Part shown: piece by piece, positions 36,881 to 47,569 of the stretch
Layout: each line of letters begins with the position of its first letter
Numbering within the stretch: the stretch's first letter is position 1
Source: Euryodendron excelsum
Lineage: Eukaryota; Streptophyta; Magnoliopsida; Ericales; Pentaphylacaceae
Assembly (NCBI GenBank): GCA_033060915.1
Contig: CM065394.1
Location: forward strand, 10,112,501 to 10,176,500
Reading direction: 5' to 3'
Length of the DNA stretch: 64,000 nt
Made by a program: the position numbers and the translations under genes
The notes under the pieces: generated by a model
The model's database searches: none
Told to the model about the DNA's origin: nothing
Seen by the model: only the letters and a program-made list of their open reading frames with translations

Positions 36881-37625
36881 TCAACCTTGGACTTCTTTAG
36901 AGGAGCATCGTTCTACCAGACGGAGTGTTGGTTCAAGAAGTAGCGGTCTCAAGACATCAACCTTGGACTTCCCTAGAGGAGCATCATTCGGCCAGACGGA
37001 GTGTTGGTTCAAAAGTAGTAGTTTCAAGACATCAACCTTGGACTTTCCTAGAGGAGCATCGTTCCGCCAAACGAAGTGTTGGTTCAAGAAGTAGCAATTT
37101 CAAGATATCCACCTTGGACTTCCCCAGAGGAGTATCATTCTGCTAGATGGAGTGTTGGTTTAAGAAGTAGCTGTTACAAGACATCCACCTTGGACTTTCC
37201 TAGAGGAGTATCGTTCTGCTAGATGAAGTGTTGGTTCGAGAAGCATCAATTTCCCCAGAGGAGTATCATCCTACCAGATAGAGAATCAATTTCCCTAGAG
37301 GAGTATCCTTCCGCCAGATAGAGTGTTGGTTCAAGATGCATCAATTTTCCCAGAGGAGTATCATCTTCCCAGACGGAGCATCAATTTCCCTAGAAGAGTA
37401 TCCTTTCGCTAGACTGAGTGCTAATTCAAGAAGAATCAGTTTCCCCATAGGAGTACCATCTTGCTAGATGAAGCATCAGTTTTTTCAAAGAAGTATCTCT
37501 CCGCCAGATGAATTTCCATTTTAAGAAGAATCAAATTTTTCAGAGGAGTATCATTATGCTAGACGGAGTGCCAATTCAAGAAGAATCAATTTCCCAAAAA
37601 CAGCATCATTTTGCCAGACGAAGCT
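36881..37625. repeat. 76-bp tandem repeat array upstream of the polypurine tract
   Basis: TCAACCTTGGACTTCCCTAG-like starts occur at 36881, 36957, 37032, 37108 and 37184, a period of 75-76 bp. They are followed by shorter derivatives (CAATTTCC...GAGGAGTATC) to about 37625. Open frames here (36881-37087, 36925-37146) arise from the repeat. There are no unique spacers, so it is not a CRISPR array. Confidence 0.85.
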
Positions 37626-37746
37626 CCAGACATCGATCATTGGCACGAGGTAACTATTCTTTAGATTCCAACTCTTCCAAATCCCTCTGATCGCCTCGCC
37701 GTCAATATGGGACTCTTACTTTATCATTTTCTGTCTTCGACAAGCA

Positions 37747-37768
37747 AAGTTAGAAAAAGATGGGCAAC
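37747..37768 (+). other. Polypurine tract region before LTR B
   Basis: AGTTAGAAAAAGATGGG followed by CAAC immediately precedes the LTR start, the usual place of the plus-strand primer. Confidence 0.5.
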
Positions 37769-40700
37769 TGTAAGAGCCCCATTTTTACCCGCTCGGCAAT
37801 CTCTGGTCCAACCGAGTTCACTTTCAAATATAACATAAACATTCAGACTCCAACCCACCCTCAAAACTCCAATCCAGTCCCTAGGTCACTTCTTAAGCCC
37901 GTCGAGCCCGTTGGAAGCTAAATGACCAAAATGCCTTTAAGGCATCATCCTAGTCTAATTCAATCTGGCATGCTTCTTAAAAAGTACATAGGACCTTAGA
38001 GTGGTAAACTCAGCCTTCCAAGTTTGTCCTAGAGATAATCTAGCACATTTTAGTGTCTTCCAGTCACTCTCGGACCGATTTCGGGAGCATCTGGTCAAAA
38101 TGATCATTTTGCCCCTAGGCTCTAATCGCCTGCAAGGATCACACGGGCTCTGGATATCAAATTGGTTACCTTTTGCAGATTTGTCTAATAGCATTTCCAG
38201 CCTTCCAATACCTTTCCAAATCATTCCAAGTCCATTCTAGTAAGCTTGGTTCAAAATGACCATTTTGCCCCTAGTGGGCCAATTACCTTTTCCAACCACA
38301 CCGGCTCTAGGTATCAAACCGGTAACTCTTTGGAACACTCTTAATAATGTTTCCAACCTTTAATTCTTCTCACAGGTCACTCCGAGTCCATTCCAATGTT
38401 TTTCTAGTTCAATTGACCGTTTTGCCCTAGGTGGGCCAGTCGAACTTTTCAAACACTCCGACATTACTTCTCAAGCGTGTTACCTCCAAGACACTCTCTT
38501 GAGGGTTTCCATCCATTCCTAGCTCCGTTTGGTTGCTCGGAACCTTCCGGATCATTCCCGAACTTTTCATAGTCACTCATAGTGGAGTCAAGCAAAAAAT
38601 TGCATGGTAGTCACTACTACAAGCGCCCAAATCGTTTTCCTTGCGTATCAAGTGTCGAAAGATACATTTCTTGCCACATTAAAACTTCCCTAAGTGGCTG
38701 GCACTACTGCAAGCCAAAAATTAGCCTAGCGCCACTCCCAGTAGCGCCAGTGGTGTTTTTGCCCTAGCGCCACTATAATAGGCACCAGGCTATTTTTGTA
38801 TCTATAAATACATACCCTCCCCCTACGTGAAAGGGTCCATAAACTCAATCCAAAAACTCTACTTTTCAAAATACAAGCTCGAAGTCTCTCCAAACCCTAG
38901 CCCACTCTAGTCTTCCTCAAGCCCTAGCCACCATACACTTTAACCCTAACATCCATACACTCTATATACTTAAACACAAGCCTCAATTGAAGACTTAAAG
39001 TGCTGCAACTTGAAAGCTCTCAATGAACAAGTAAAGCAAAGCAAATAAAGCAAGGAAAGCAAGAAGAATTTGAGGTTGGTTTTCTCTTTATGTTTATGTA
39101 CTTACCCCCTCTCTCTTCTCTCTCCTAACCCACTTGGGTTTTCTTCTATTTTAACCCCCATCTTCTTCCTCCTCTTCTTGCATGCTTGAAATAAGGGATT
39201 CCTCGATTCATGCGTAGGAAGGACCGTTAAAAGTCACCGTGTCGGGGGCTTTCTTCTAGTTTGACCATAGACCGTGTGGATTCGGCCCTCTTAATTATGT
39301 GGTGAAACCTAGCCTTATATGCACGACCCTACTTGCATTACGCATATCATATTCATACATCTATTCAAAGTTTGTTTTCAAAGTTGTTTTTCAAACTTGC
39401 ATCAAAAAAATCTCTTTCAAAACTTGCATTCATAATCTTGTTTACAAAAACACAATCTTAAGTGATTCTAGCCATGCCATGGTTGGAGTCAATTTAGAAA
39501 AGTGTTATATTCATTGTGACCATCAAAGTCCATATTTTGTGTGCAAACCCTAAATTGTTTTTATCAAAAATCACAATCTTAGATGATTCTGGCCATTCCA
39601 TGGTTAGTGTTGTTTTAGGGAAGTATGATATTCAATGTGATCATATTAGTCTATATTTCAAATTAATGTTGTTTTCCAAACCACTAACTTAGAATGGTTC
39701 TAATCTTTTCATGGTTAGAATTATTTTAAGGAAGTGAGACATTCATAAAATTTTAAAAGTCCATATTTAATCTCCTTTCCAAATTCCTTTTCAATCTTCT
39801 TTCTAAAAACTCTCTCCAAACTCTATTTTCCAAAAATTCTTTTTCTTGGAGTCCAAGTCAAGCCCTAAAAACCATGATTAGAAAACCCTAAGTTCTCTTT
39901 CTTAAAACCATGACTTCCTTTTTTTCCTCAAATCATAAATTTAAAAAAATTAACTTCTACATCAAATCCTAGGTTTCAAAAACCTCTTTTCTATACCAAA
40001 TCGTAGATATTCAAATCCAAGATTTTCAAAACTCAACCTTTCCAATTTCATGAGAAATCCAATCTTTTAATTTAGGAAACTAGATCAAATCCTCCAATTT
40101 TGAAAACCACATCAAATCATTTAATTTTTTAAAATAAAATCTAATCTTTAACTTTAGGAAATAAGAATCAAATATTTCCTAATTCAAACCTTCCTAATTC
40201 CAACATTTCTTAATTTGAAATCCTTCCAAATTCAAAACTTTCCAAATTTGAATCTTTCCTAAAATAAAACTTTCTTAAATTCAAATCTTTCCTAATTTCA
40301 AATCAAATCTTTTGTAATTTTAAAACTTTCCTATTTTAAAACCTTTCTAATTCAAAGATTTCTAAAATCTAATCTTTCCTAAACCTTAACTTTCTAAACT
40401 CTTTTAAATCAAATAATCATGTCAAATCTTTCATAAATATTCCAAGTTAAGTGTTTCTAAATCAAATCAAATCCTTTTTAAATCTTTCATAAATCTCCCA
40501 TTTCCTAATTCGAACTTTTCCAAAATTGAAACCTTCTTTCATCAAAATTTTCAAATCTAAATAAAACCTTTCTAATTCAAGTACATGCTTTAACCCTAGG
40601 TTACCTAAACCCTAGGAGGCCAAACCTTAGTCCAAGTTCCTCTTCGAAGTTCCATCTTTTCAAATCAAAGTCAATTCTTAGGTCAATTCTAATTCTGAGT

Positions 40701-41655
40701 TTTAATTTCAAATCTTCTATTTCAATTTCAAATCAAACTCATTTTTCAAATCAAACTCTTTTCAAATCAAACCCTTTTTCAAATCAAATTCTTTTCAAAT
40801 CAAATCTTTTCAAATTAAACTTTTCAAAAATCTCAAAGTGTCTATTTTCAATCGGACACTTGTCTAAACTACTCTGAACTAATTCCCAACAAAAGGATAC
40901 TTAGACAACCCTCATGGGTGCGGTGACAACCTTTTTCAAATTCTATAATCTATTTCAAGTTTCTAATTCTAAAATCTATTTTCAAATCTCTAATTCCATA
41001 ATCCATTTTAAGTTCCCAATTTCTAAAATGTACTTTCAAAATCAAATATTCTTTTCAAATCTATTTTCAAAATCAAATATTCTTTTCAAATCTATTTTCA
41101 AAATCAAATCTTTCTCTTGCACATGCATATCATGCATCATGTCAAACTTCTTTTCAAAATTTCTTTTCAAAGTGGATATAGTTAGACATTTATTAATCAA
41201 AGATTCTAATTAAGTGAACCTAGGGTGAATAGACATATATGTACCGAAAGGGCGAGATAGGGTGATGATCTTAGGATATTTTCCCTGCACATAACCAACT
41301 TCCGAACCTAGAATCATTGTTCTTAAATACCAAAATGGAGTTATTTTTAAAAAGGGCTTAAATATTTTCAGAGGTTGCCAAACAACCTATTTTCTTAAAA
41401 ACCCTCTGTTGAGAAAGTTTTCAAAACCTTTTCAAAAACCCTTGGTTTAATCTTCAGATTGCACTTAGTTTTGGTGACGTAACTCACCTTAATTAATTTA
41501 GGTGGTGACTCCAAATCTTTTCTAAAATCTCTTGATCAAATCAATTTTTAATTCAAGCCTAGTCGCACTCGTCCTTCTAGAGGATGAGTTCTAACGAGAA
41601 AGCACTGTGTTTTTCTTACTTGTATTTTTTTAGTGCAAAAAATTATGGTGCGACA
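37769..41655 (+). mobile_element. LTR B, complete, internal to the composite
   Basis: 3887 bp from TGTAAGAGCCCC to GCGACA. The 157-bp U3 repeats show at GCCC words 38107, 38263 and 38420. The palindromic block (GCGCCACTCCCAGTAGCGCC, 38730-38749) precedes TATAAATA at 38803-38810. After the CTAACCCACTTGGGTTTTCT word near 39125 comes a G-depleted tract at 39360-41200. The end is followed by a primer-binding site instead of host DNA, so LTR B serves as 3' LTR of the left unit and 5' LTR of a second, partial unit. Confidence 0.85.
38803..38810 (+). promoter_or_regulatory. TATA box of LTR B
   Basis: TATAAATA, about 1.03 kb into the LTR. The same position and context recur at 54486-54493 and 59938-59945. 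Confidence 0.6.
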
Positions 41656-41657
41656 GA

Positions 41658-41676
41658 TGGCGAGTCCGCTGGGGAC
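41658..41676 (+). other. Primer-binding site after LTR B
   Basis: TGGCGAGTCCGCTGGGGAC, one change from the family consensus. Confidence 0.7.
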
Positions 41677-42664
41677 ACTTAGAGGGTTATGCCAATGTCA
41701 TGTCTCTTCACCCTCACTCATCTGGAGTCTTCGATTAATTTGGCCAATGACCGGATGAATGGGAATTGTTGGGCTCTTTCCTCCACTTTTCAAAATTTCA
41801 CACACACACACTGTATTGAGCACGAGCATTTGCATACTTGCATTCTCTAACTGAATTTGTCCCTTCTAGTTAGAAGAGGGAATGATATATTGGTTATGGG
41901 CAAGATATTGTGTCAGTTTCTTCGCCTATGGTCTCTTGATGATTCCTCCGCTCGGATCACCAACTGATAATGGCACCACCTCAAGGATTGGGCCTAGGTT
42001 GGAAGATCTGGGAACTGATCCTTCTTAGAAAGCATTAGTAAACCCTCAACCTCATGTTCATGTAGAAACCATGCATAGCTGAACCTCTATTGGATTTAAG
42101 ACACGTACATCAATTTCAAATCTATAGAGAAAAGGGCAACTACTTTACTTTCTTTTAAGCTTGACTATTCATGTCATTATAATGCTTGTATTCTTGCTAT
42201 CATAATGCTTGTATAGCGGCTCATGCATTCATGTTTACTTTACAATTGCATTTTCTCTTTCTCTACTCAATGCATCCATGTTCATGCATTCAATATTCTA
42301 TGTCAAGACAAGAGCTCTAAAGTAACTCAAGTTATTGCGTTTTCGTGCATATGATCAACCCAAAGAGAGTGACACCAACCTCACTCTCCTTTGCATTAAA
42401 CCTACCAAAATCCTAAGGATTTCCATGTAACCTTAAGGACTCATAACATGCATTTCAAATCATTCCATAAGAGGGGCCCCAATCCCTCTATGCTCATGGA
42501 GATAGGGTTGCTAAGAAGACCAAGGGAAGTCAAACAACAAGATCTTTCAAAGACCTCCTCAATATCAAACTCAACGAAGGTGAATCTGAAGACTCAAGAA
42601 TAGTTTAGGATCTCAAATGTAAAAGTAGATAGGTGGAATTCCCAAGAAAATTGTTCCCTCTCCC
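41677..42664 (+). mobile_element. Partial leader after LTR B
   Basis: Matches the leader of LTR A's unit. It lacks about 230 bp near 41745 and breaks off at TCCCCCTA near 42665, where the sequence switches to LTR C in the opposite orientation. Confidence 0.75.
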
Positions 42665-45600
42665 CCTACCCTGCCCTTTCGGTACCTACATGTCTATTCA
42701 CCCTAGGTTTACTCATTTAGAATCTTTGATTAATAAATGTCCAACTATATCCACTTTGAAAAGAAATTTTAAAAAGAAGTTTGACATGAGGCATGATATG
42801 CAAGTGCAAGAGATAGATTTGATTTTGAAAATAGATTTGAAAAGAAGATTTGATTTTGAAAGTACATTTTATAAATTGGGAACTTGAAATAGATTATAGA
42901 ATTGGAGATTTGAAAGTAGATTTTAGAATTAGGAACTTGAAATTGATTATAGAATTTGAAAAAGGTTGTGGAATTAGAGACTTGAAAAAGATTGTGTAAT
43001 TGGAAACTTGATAAAGGTTTTAGAAATTTGAAAAAGGTTGTGACCGCACCTATAAGGGTTGCCTACGTATCCCTTTGTTGGGAATCATGTCAATCGTAGT
43101 TCAGACAAGAGTCCAATTGAAAATAGATACTTTGAGGTTTTGAAAAGTTTAATTTGAAAAGATTTGATTTGAAACGAATTTAAATTGAAGAAAGGGTTTG
43201 ATTTGAAAAAGGGTTCGATTTGAACTTGAAATAAAATATTTGAAATTGAAACTCAGATTTAGAATTGACCTTTGAATTGACTTTAATTTGAAAAGATGGA
43301 ACTTGGAAGAGGAACTTGGACTAAAGTTTGGCCTCCTAGGGTTTAGGTAACCTAGGATTAAAGCATGTACTTGAATTAGAAAGGTTTAACTTAGATTTGA
43401 AAAGTTTGATTAAAGAAGGTTTCGATTTTGAAAAAGTTCGAATTAGGAAAGGGGAGATTTAAGAAAAATTTAGAAATGATTTGATTTGATTTAGAAAGAC
43501 TTAACTTGGAATAGTAATAAAAGATTTTACTTGATTATTTGATTTGAAAGAGTTTAGAAAGTTAAGGTTTAGGAAAGATTAGATTTTAGAAATCTTTCAA
43601 TTAAGAAAATTTTAAAATAGGAAAGTTTTCAAATTAGGAAAGATTTGATTTGAAATAAAGAAAGATTTTTAATTTAAGAAAGTTTTATTTTTGGAAAGAT
43701 TCAAATTTGAAAAGTTTTGAATTTGGAAGGATTTGAAATTAAGAAATATTGGAATTAGGAAAGGTTTGAGTTAGGAAAGATTTGATTCTTATTTTCTAAA
43801 GTTAAAGATTTGATTTTATTTTCAAAAATTAGATGATTTGATGTGGTTTCCAAAATTAGAGGATTTGATCTAGTTTCCTAAATTAAAAGATTGGATTTAT
43901 CATGAAATTTAAAAGGTTGAGTTTTGAAAATCATGTATTTGGACATCTACGATTTGGTGTAGAAAGAGGTTTTGAAAACCTAGGATTTGATGTAGAAGAT
44001 AGTTTTTGAAAATCTATGATTTGAGGCAAAAAAAAGGAAGCCATGTTTTTAAGAAAGAGAACTAGGGCTTCCTAATCATGGTTTCTAGGGCTTGACTTGG
44101 ACTCCAAGAAAAAGAACTTTTAGAAATGAAATATTTGAAAAGAAATTTTAGCAAAGAGAGTTTGAGGAGAGTTTTTAGAAAGAAGATTGAAAAACAATTT
44201 GGAAAGGAGATTGAATGTAGACTTTTGAAATCTTTTGAATGTCTCACTTTCTTAAAATGATTCTAACCATGAAAAGATTAGAACCATTTTAAGTTGGTGG
44301 TTTGGAAAATAACATGGATTTAAAATATGGACCAATATGATTACATTAAATATCACACTTTCCTAAACAAACCCTAACTATGGAATGGCTAGAATCATCT
44401 TAAGATTGTGATTTTTTATAAAAATAATTGAAGGTTTGCACCCAAATATGGACCTTGATGGTCACAATGAATATAATACTTTTCTAAAATGACTCTAAGA
44501 TTATGTTTTTTAAAACAAGATTTTGAATGCAAGTTTTGAAAGTGATTTTTTTTTATGCAAGTATGAAAAACAACTTTGAAAACAAACTTTGAATAGATGT
44601 ATGAATATGATATGCATAATGTAAGTAGGGTCATGAACATATAAGGCTAGGCTTCACCACATAATCAAGGGAGCCAAATCCACATGGTCTAAGGTCGAAT
44701 TAGAAGAAAGCCCCCGGCATGGTGATATTCAACAGTCCTTCTTATGCATCAATTGGGGAATCTCTTGTTTCAAGCATGCAAGAAGAGGAGATAAAAGTTG
44801 GGGATTAAAATAGAAGAAAATCCAAGTGGGTTAGGAGAGAGAAGAGTGGGGGGAAGTATGCAAACATAAAGAGAAAACCAACCTCAGATTTTTCTTGCTT
44901 TACTTGCTTTATTTGCTTTACTTTACTTGATCCTTGAGAGCTTTCAAGTTGTAGCACTTTGAGTCTTCAATAGAGGCTTGTGTTTAAGTGTATAGCGTGT
45001 CTGGATGTTAGGGTTAAACTGTATAAAGGCTAGGGCTTGAGGAGGACTAGAGAGGGCTAGGGTTTGGAGAGATTTCGAGCTCTGTATTTTGAAAAGTAGA
45101 GTTTTTAGACTGAGTTTGTAGACTCTTTTCAAGCAGGGGGAGAGTCTGTATTTATAGACACAAAAATAGCCTAGCGCCTGTTGTAGTTGGGCTAGAGCAA
45201 AAACACCACCTAGTGGCTCCAAGCCAATTTTTGGCTTGGCGCCACTACTAGTGGCGGCAGCCACTTAGGAAAGTTTTAAGGTGGCAAGAAATGTATCTTT
45301 TGACTCTTGATATGCAATGAAAAATATTTGGGCGCCTGTACTAGTGACTACCATGCAATTTTTGGTTTGGCTCCACTAGAAATGACTCCAAAAAATCTGG
45401 GAATGATCTGGAAGGTTCCGAGCAACTAGACTCAGTTGGGAATGGATGGAAACCCTTGGGAGAATGTCTCAGAGGTAACAAGCTTGAGAAGTAATGCCGA
45501 AGTGTTTGAAAAGGTCGACCGGCCCGCCAGGGGCCAAACGGTTAATTGAACTTGGAAAACACCAAATGGACTCAAAGTGACCCATGAGAAGAATTGAAGG

Positions 45601-46190
45601 TTGGAAACACTATTAAGAGTGTTCCAAAGAGCTATCGGTTTGATACCCAGAGCCGATGTGGTTGGAAAAAGTGATTGGCCCACTATGGGCAAAACGGTCA
45701 TTTTGAACTGGGCTTACCAAAATGGACTTGGAATGGTCTTGAAAGGTATTGGAAGGTTAGGAATGCTATTAAAAGCATCCCTTGAAGGTAACTAGTTTGA
45801 TACCCAGAGCTGGTGTGGTCCCTAGAGGCGATTGGATGCCTAGGGGCAAAATAATCATTTTGACCGAATGCTCCCGGAATCGGTCCGGGAGTGACTGGAA
45901 GAATCTAAAATGTGCTAGATTATCTATGGGACAAACTTGGAAGGGTGAGTTCACTGCTCTAAGGTCCTAGGTACTTTTCAGGAAGCGTGCCAAATTGAAT
46001 TAGACTAGAATAATGCCTTAGGGGCATTTTGGTCATTTAGCTTCCAACAGGCCTAACGGGCCTAGGAAGCGACCCATGGACTAGATTGGAGTTTGGAAGG
46101 CGGGTTGGAGCATGAATGTGCATGTGATATTTAAAAGTGAGTTCAGTCAAACCAGAGATCGTCGAGCGGGCAAAAAATGGGGTGCTTACA
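42665..46190 (-). mobile_element. LTR C, inverted, 3'-truncated, right terminus of the composite
   Basis: 3526 bp in minus orientation. It starts at 46190 (TGTAAGCACCCC on minus) and lacks the last ~450 bp of the LTR at the 42665 junction. The shared word CCCTA at the switch is a possible microhomology. The U3 repeats, palindromic block (about 45170-45260) and C-depleted tract (plus-strand view, 42740-44640) are as in the other copies. CATAC (46191-46195) follows directly. Confidence 0.85.
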
Positions 46191-46195
46191 CATAC
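46191..46195. repeat. Target site duplication CATAC, right copy
   Basis: Identical to 21324-21328. Confidence 0.85.
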
Positions 46196-47210
46196 ATAAT
46201 TGCGGATCCATTTGGGATTGTGTGGGAGAAAAGTTTTATGAATCTTATGGATCTTCTGGACCTTGTGAATAGATAGATTGTGTAACACTTGAAATTCGGA
46301 CATATTCCAAATGGGTTGAACGAAAAGGTATTGAAGAAGTAGGGATACAAGAATAAGAACTTCTTGGTGGAAAAGATTGGAATTGTGTACTGGCAAATGA
46401 GCTAGCATTTGAAAATCTTGGTCTACTTGAATCTGTTGTGAATTTAATACGAAAACTACCATTAGTGCTTTCATGAATGTATTCTAAATTTTTGTTTTCT
46501 ACAGTTGCAGAAGGGACCTCATTATCTGAAGTCCATTCTAATGGGAGGTTGACATCTTCCCAACGTATGGTTTTGGGAGTACTAATGTTGGAATCACTAT
46601 CGGTGTAAAGAAGGAGTGTTTCTCCTTTGGGACTAGTGATCCGACAACGTGGATCTACAAGAGTTGTCATAGCTTTGAGATGTATATGATAAATGATTGA
46701 AAATGGAATATTTCCAAGTGTTAAATCATAAGTAGAAGTTTTTACTTTGAGTATAAGGACTTTGAGAATACCAATATCTTGAAAACAAATAGTGTACCTT
46801 GGATAACAATCAAAGTGAATAGGTCCACTATAAATACTTGTTTCAATGAGTCCTAGAGTACTGTTGATAAATGTTAAATGTCTTTTATCTTGCAAAGTAA
46901 GAAAAATTGTAGTATTTTGACCTTGGGTCAAGGGAACAACTGCTACTTGTACTAATCCTAAATGTAAATAATTATATTTTTTTTGTTTGTATTTATTGAT
47001 AATAGATTGACTGAGTAATTAGATTTGTTCAATTTTTTTAGTATAAAGAATAGTTTGTTTAACTGTTTTGATAGTATAATTGAATAAGAAATCAAAAGGT
47101 TTGATTTGATAAACTTGATTAACAGAAACATGAGGAGGTGTCCAGTTTGGAGAATTTTGAAAACTTTGTTCTTCTTGATTAAGTATAGTTGAGTCATTAC
47201 TACAATGAGA
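46196..47210 (-). pseudogene. Endogenous caulimovirid movement-protein remnant (right half)
   Basis: The minus-strand open frame 46931-46245 (228 residues) has the 30K-superfamily pattern of Caulimoviridae: a T-L-Q-D-K-R block, G-P-I-H-F-D-C-Y-P followed by beta strands, and P-K-T-I-R-W-E-D-V with a downstream Trp. A degenerate amino-terminal part lies at 47197-46958 in another frame. An overlapping frame (46474-46037) runs into the retroelement and is partly an artefact. The domain forms plasmodesmal tubules in family members. Petuvirus/florendovirus-like affinity is inferred from the movement-coat-protease order. Frame breaks and the 24.9-kb insertion make it a dead fossil. Confidence 0.75.
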
Positions 47211-47569
47211 TTGTCAGGATATAGAAAACATAGTCCTAGATAAATGATTCATTAGGAAAACTAAATTTTCAACATTAAAAGATATATTTCAAAATTATAA
47301 AATAGATTCAAACCTATGGAATGAACTAGACTTACCCTAACCGGTCAACGACTTATGCCTACTGCCTCAACCCTGGGACTTACAACGGCTACGCTACTAG
47401 TTGGTTTACAGGTTCGTCATTAAACAACACAAAGGAATAAAGCAGATATATAACTTGAAAATAAATACTTTGATGAAGAGCGAACAATTAAACTAATAAA
47501 CTATATATAAGAGAACAAAAATCCTCTTTCATTTTGTTCTCTTTTCCCTTACCTTTTCATTTTCTTTTT
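47211..47569. other. Unassigned flank between virus and LINE
   Basis: Lies upstream of the viral movement protein. It contains a plus-strand TATA-like CTATATATAAG near 47500 and the T/C-rich word shared with the far viral end (47534-47553). It may be viral leader or host DNA. No tRNA-Met primer site is visible. Confidence 0.4.

Larger units (their letters stand above)
21329..46190. mobile_element. 24.9-kb Tat/Ogre-like composite with inverted LTR termini
   Basis: This insertion splits the caulimovirid remnant. Its parts in order are LTR A (plus), primer-binding site, leader, broken gag, non-coding 3' region, polypurine tract, LTR B (plus), primer-binding site, partial leader, then LTR C in minus orientation. 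The left end TATAAGCACCC and the right end, read on minus as TGTAAGCACCCC, are the same LTR 5' end in inverted orientation, and CATAC flanks both. A normal element would end in the LTR 3' end (GCGACA) on the right. Two later insertions lie inside it, at 25019-27596 and 28899-32755. No pol genes are present. Confidence 0.85.

Noticed and set aside
36881..37625. CRISPR-like regular repeat array
   Set aside because: The repeats are contiguous 76-bp units without unique spacers, in eukaryotic transposon DNA.
46037..46474. A 145-residue frame extending the viral region
   Set aside because: It crosses the CATAC boundary into LTR C, so its carboxy half is retroelement sequence in a chance frame.
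18530..47210. Functional, potentially infectious integrated virus
   Set aside because: Polymerase region absent, multiple frameshifts and stops, altered protease site and a 25-kb insertion.
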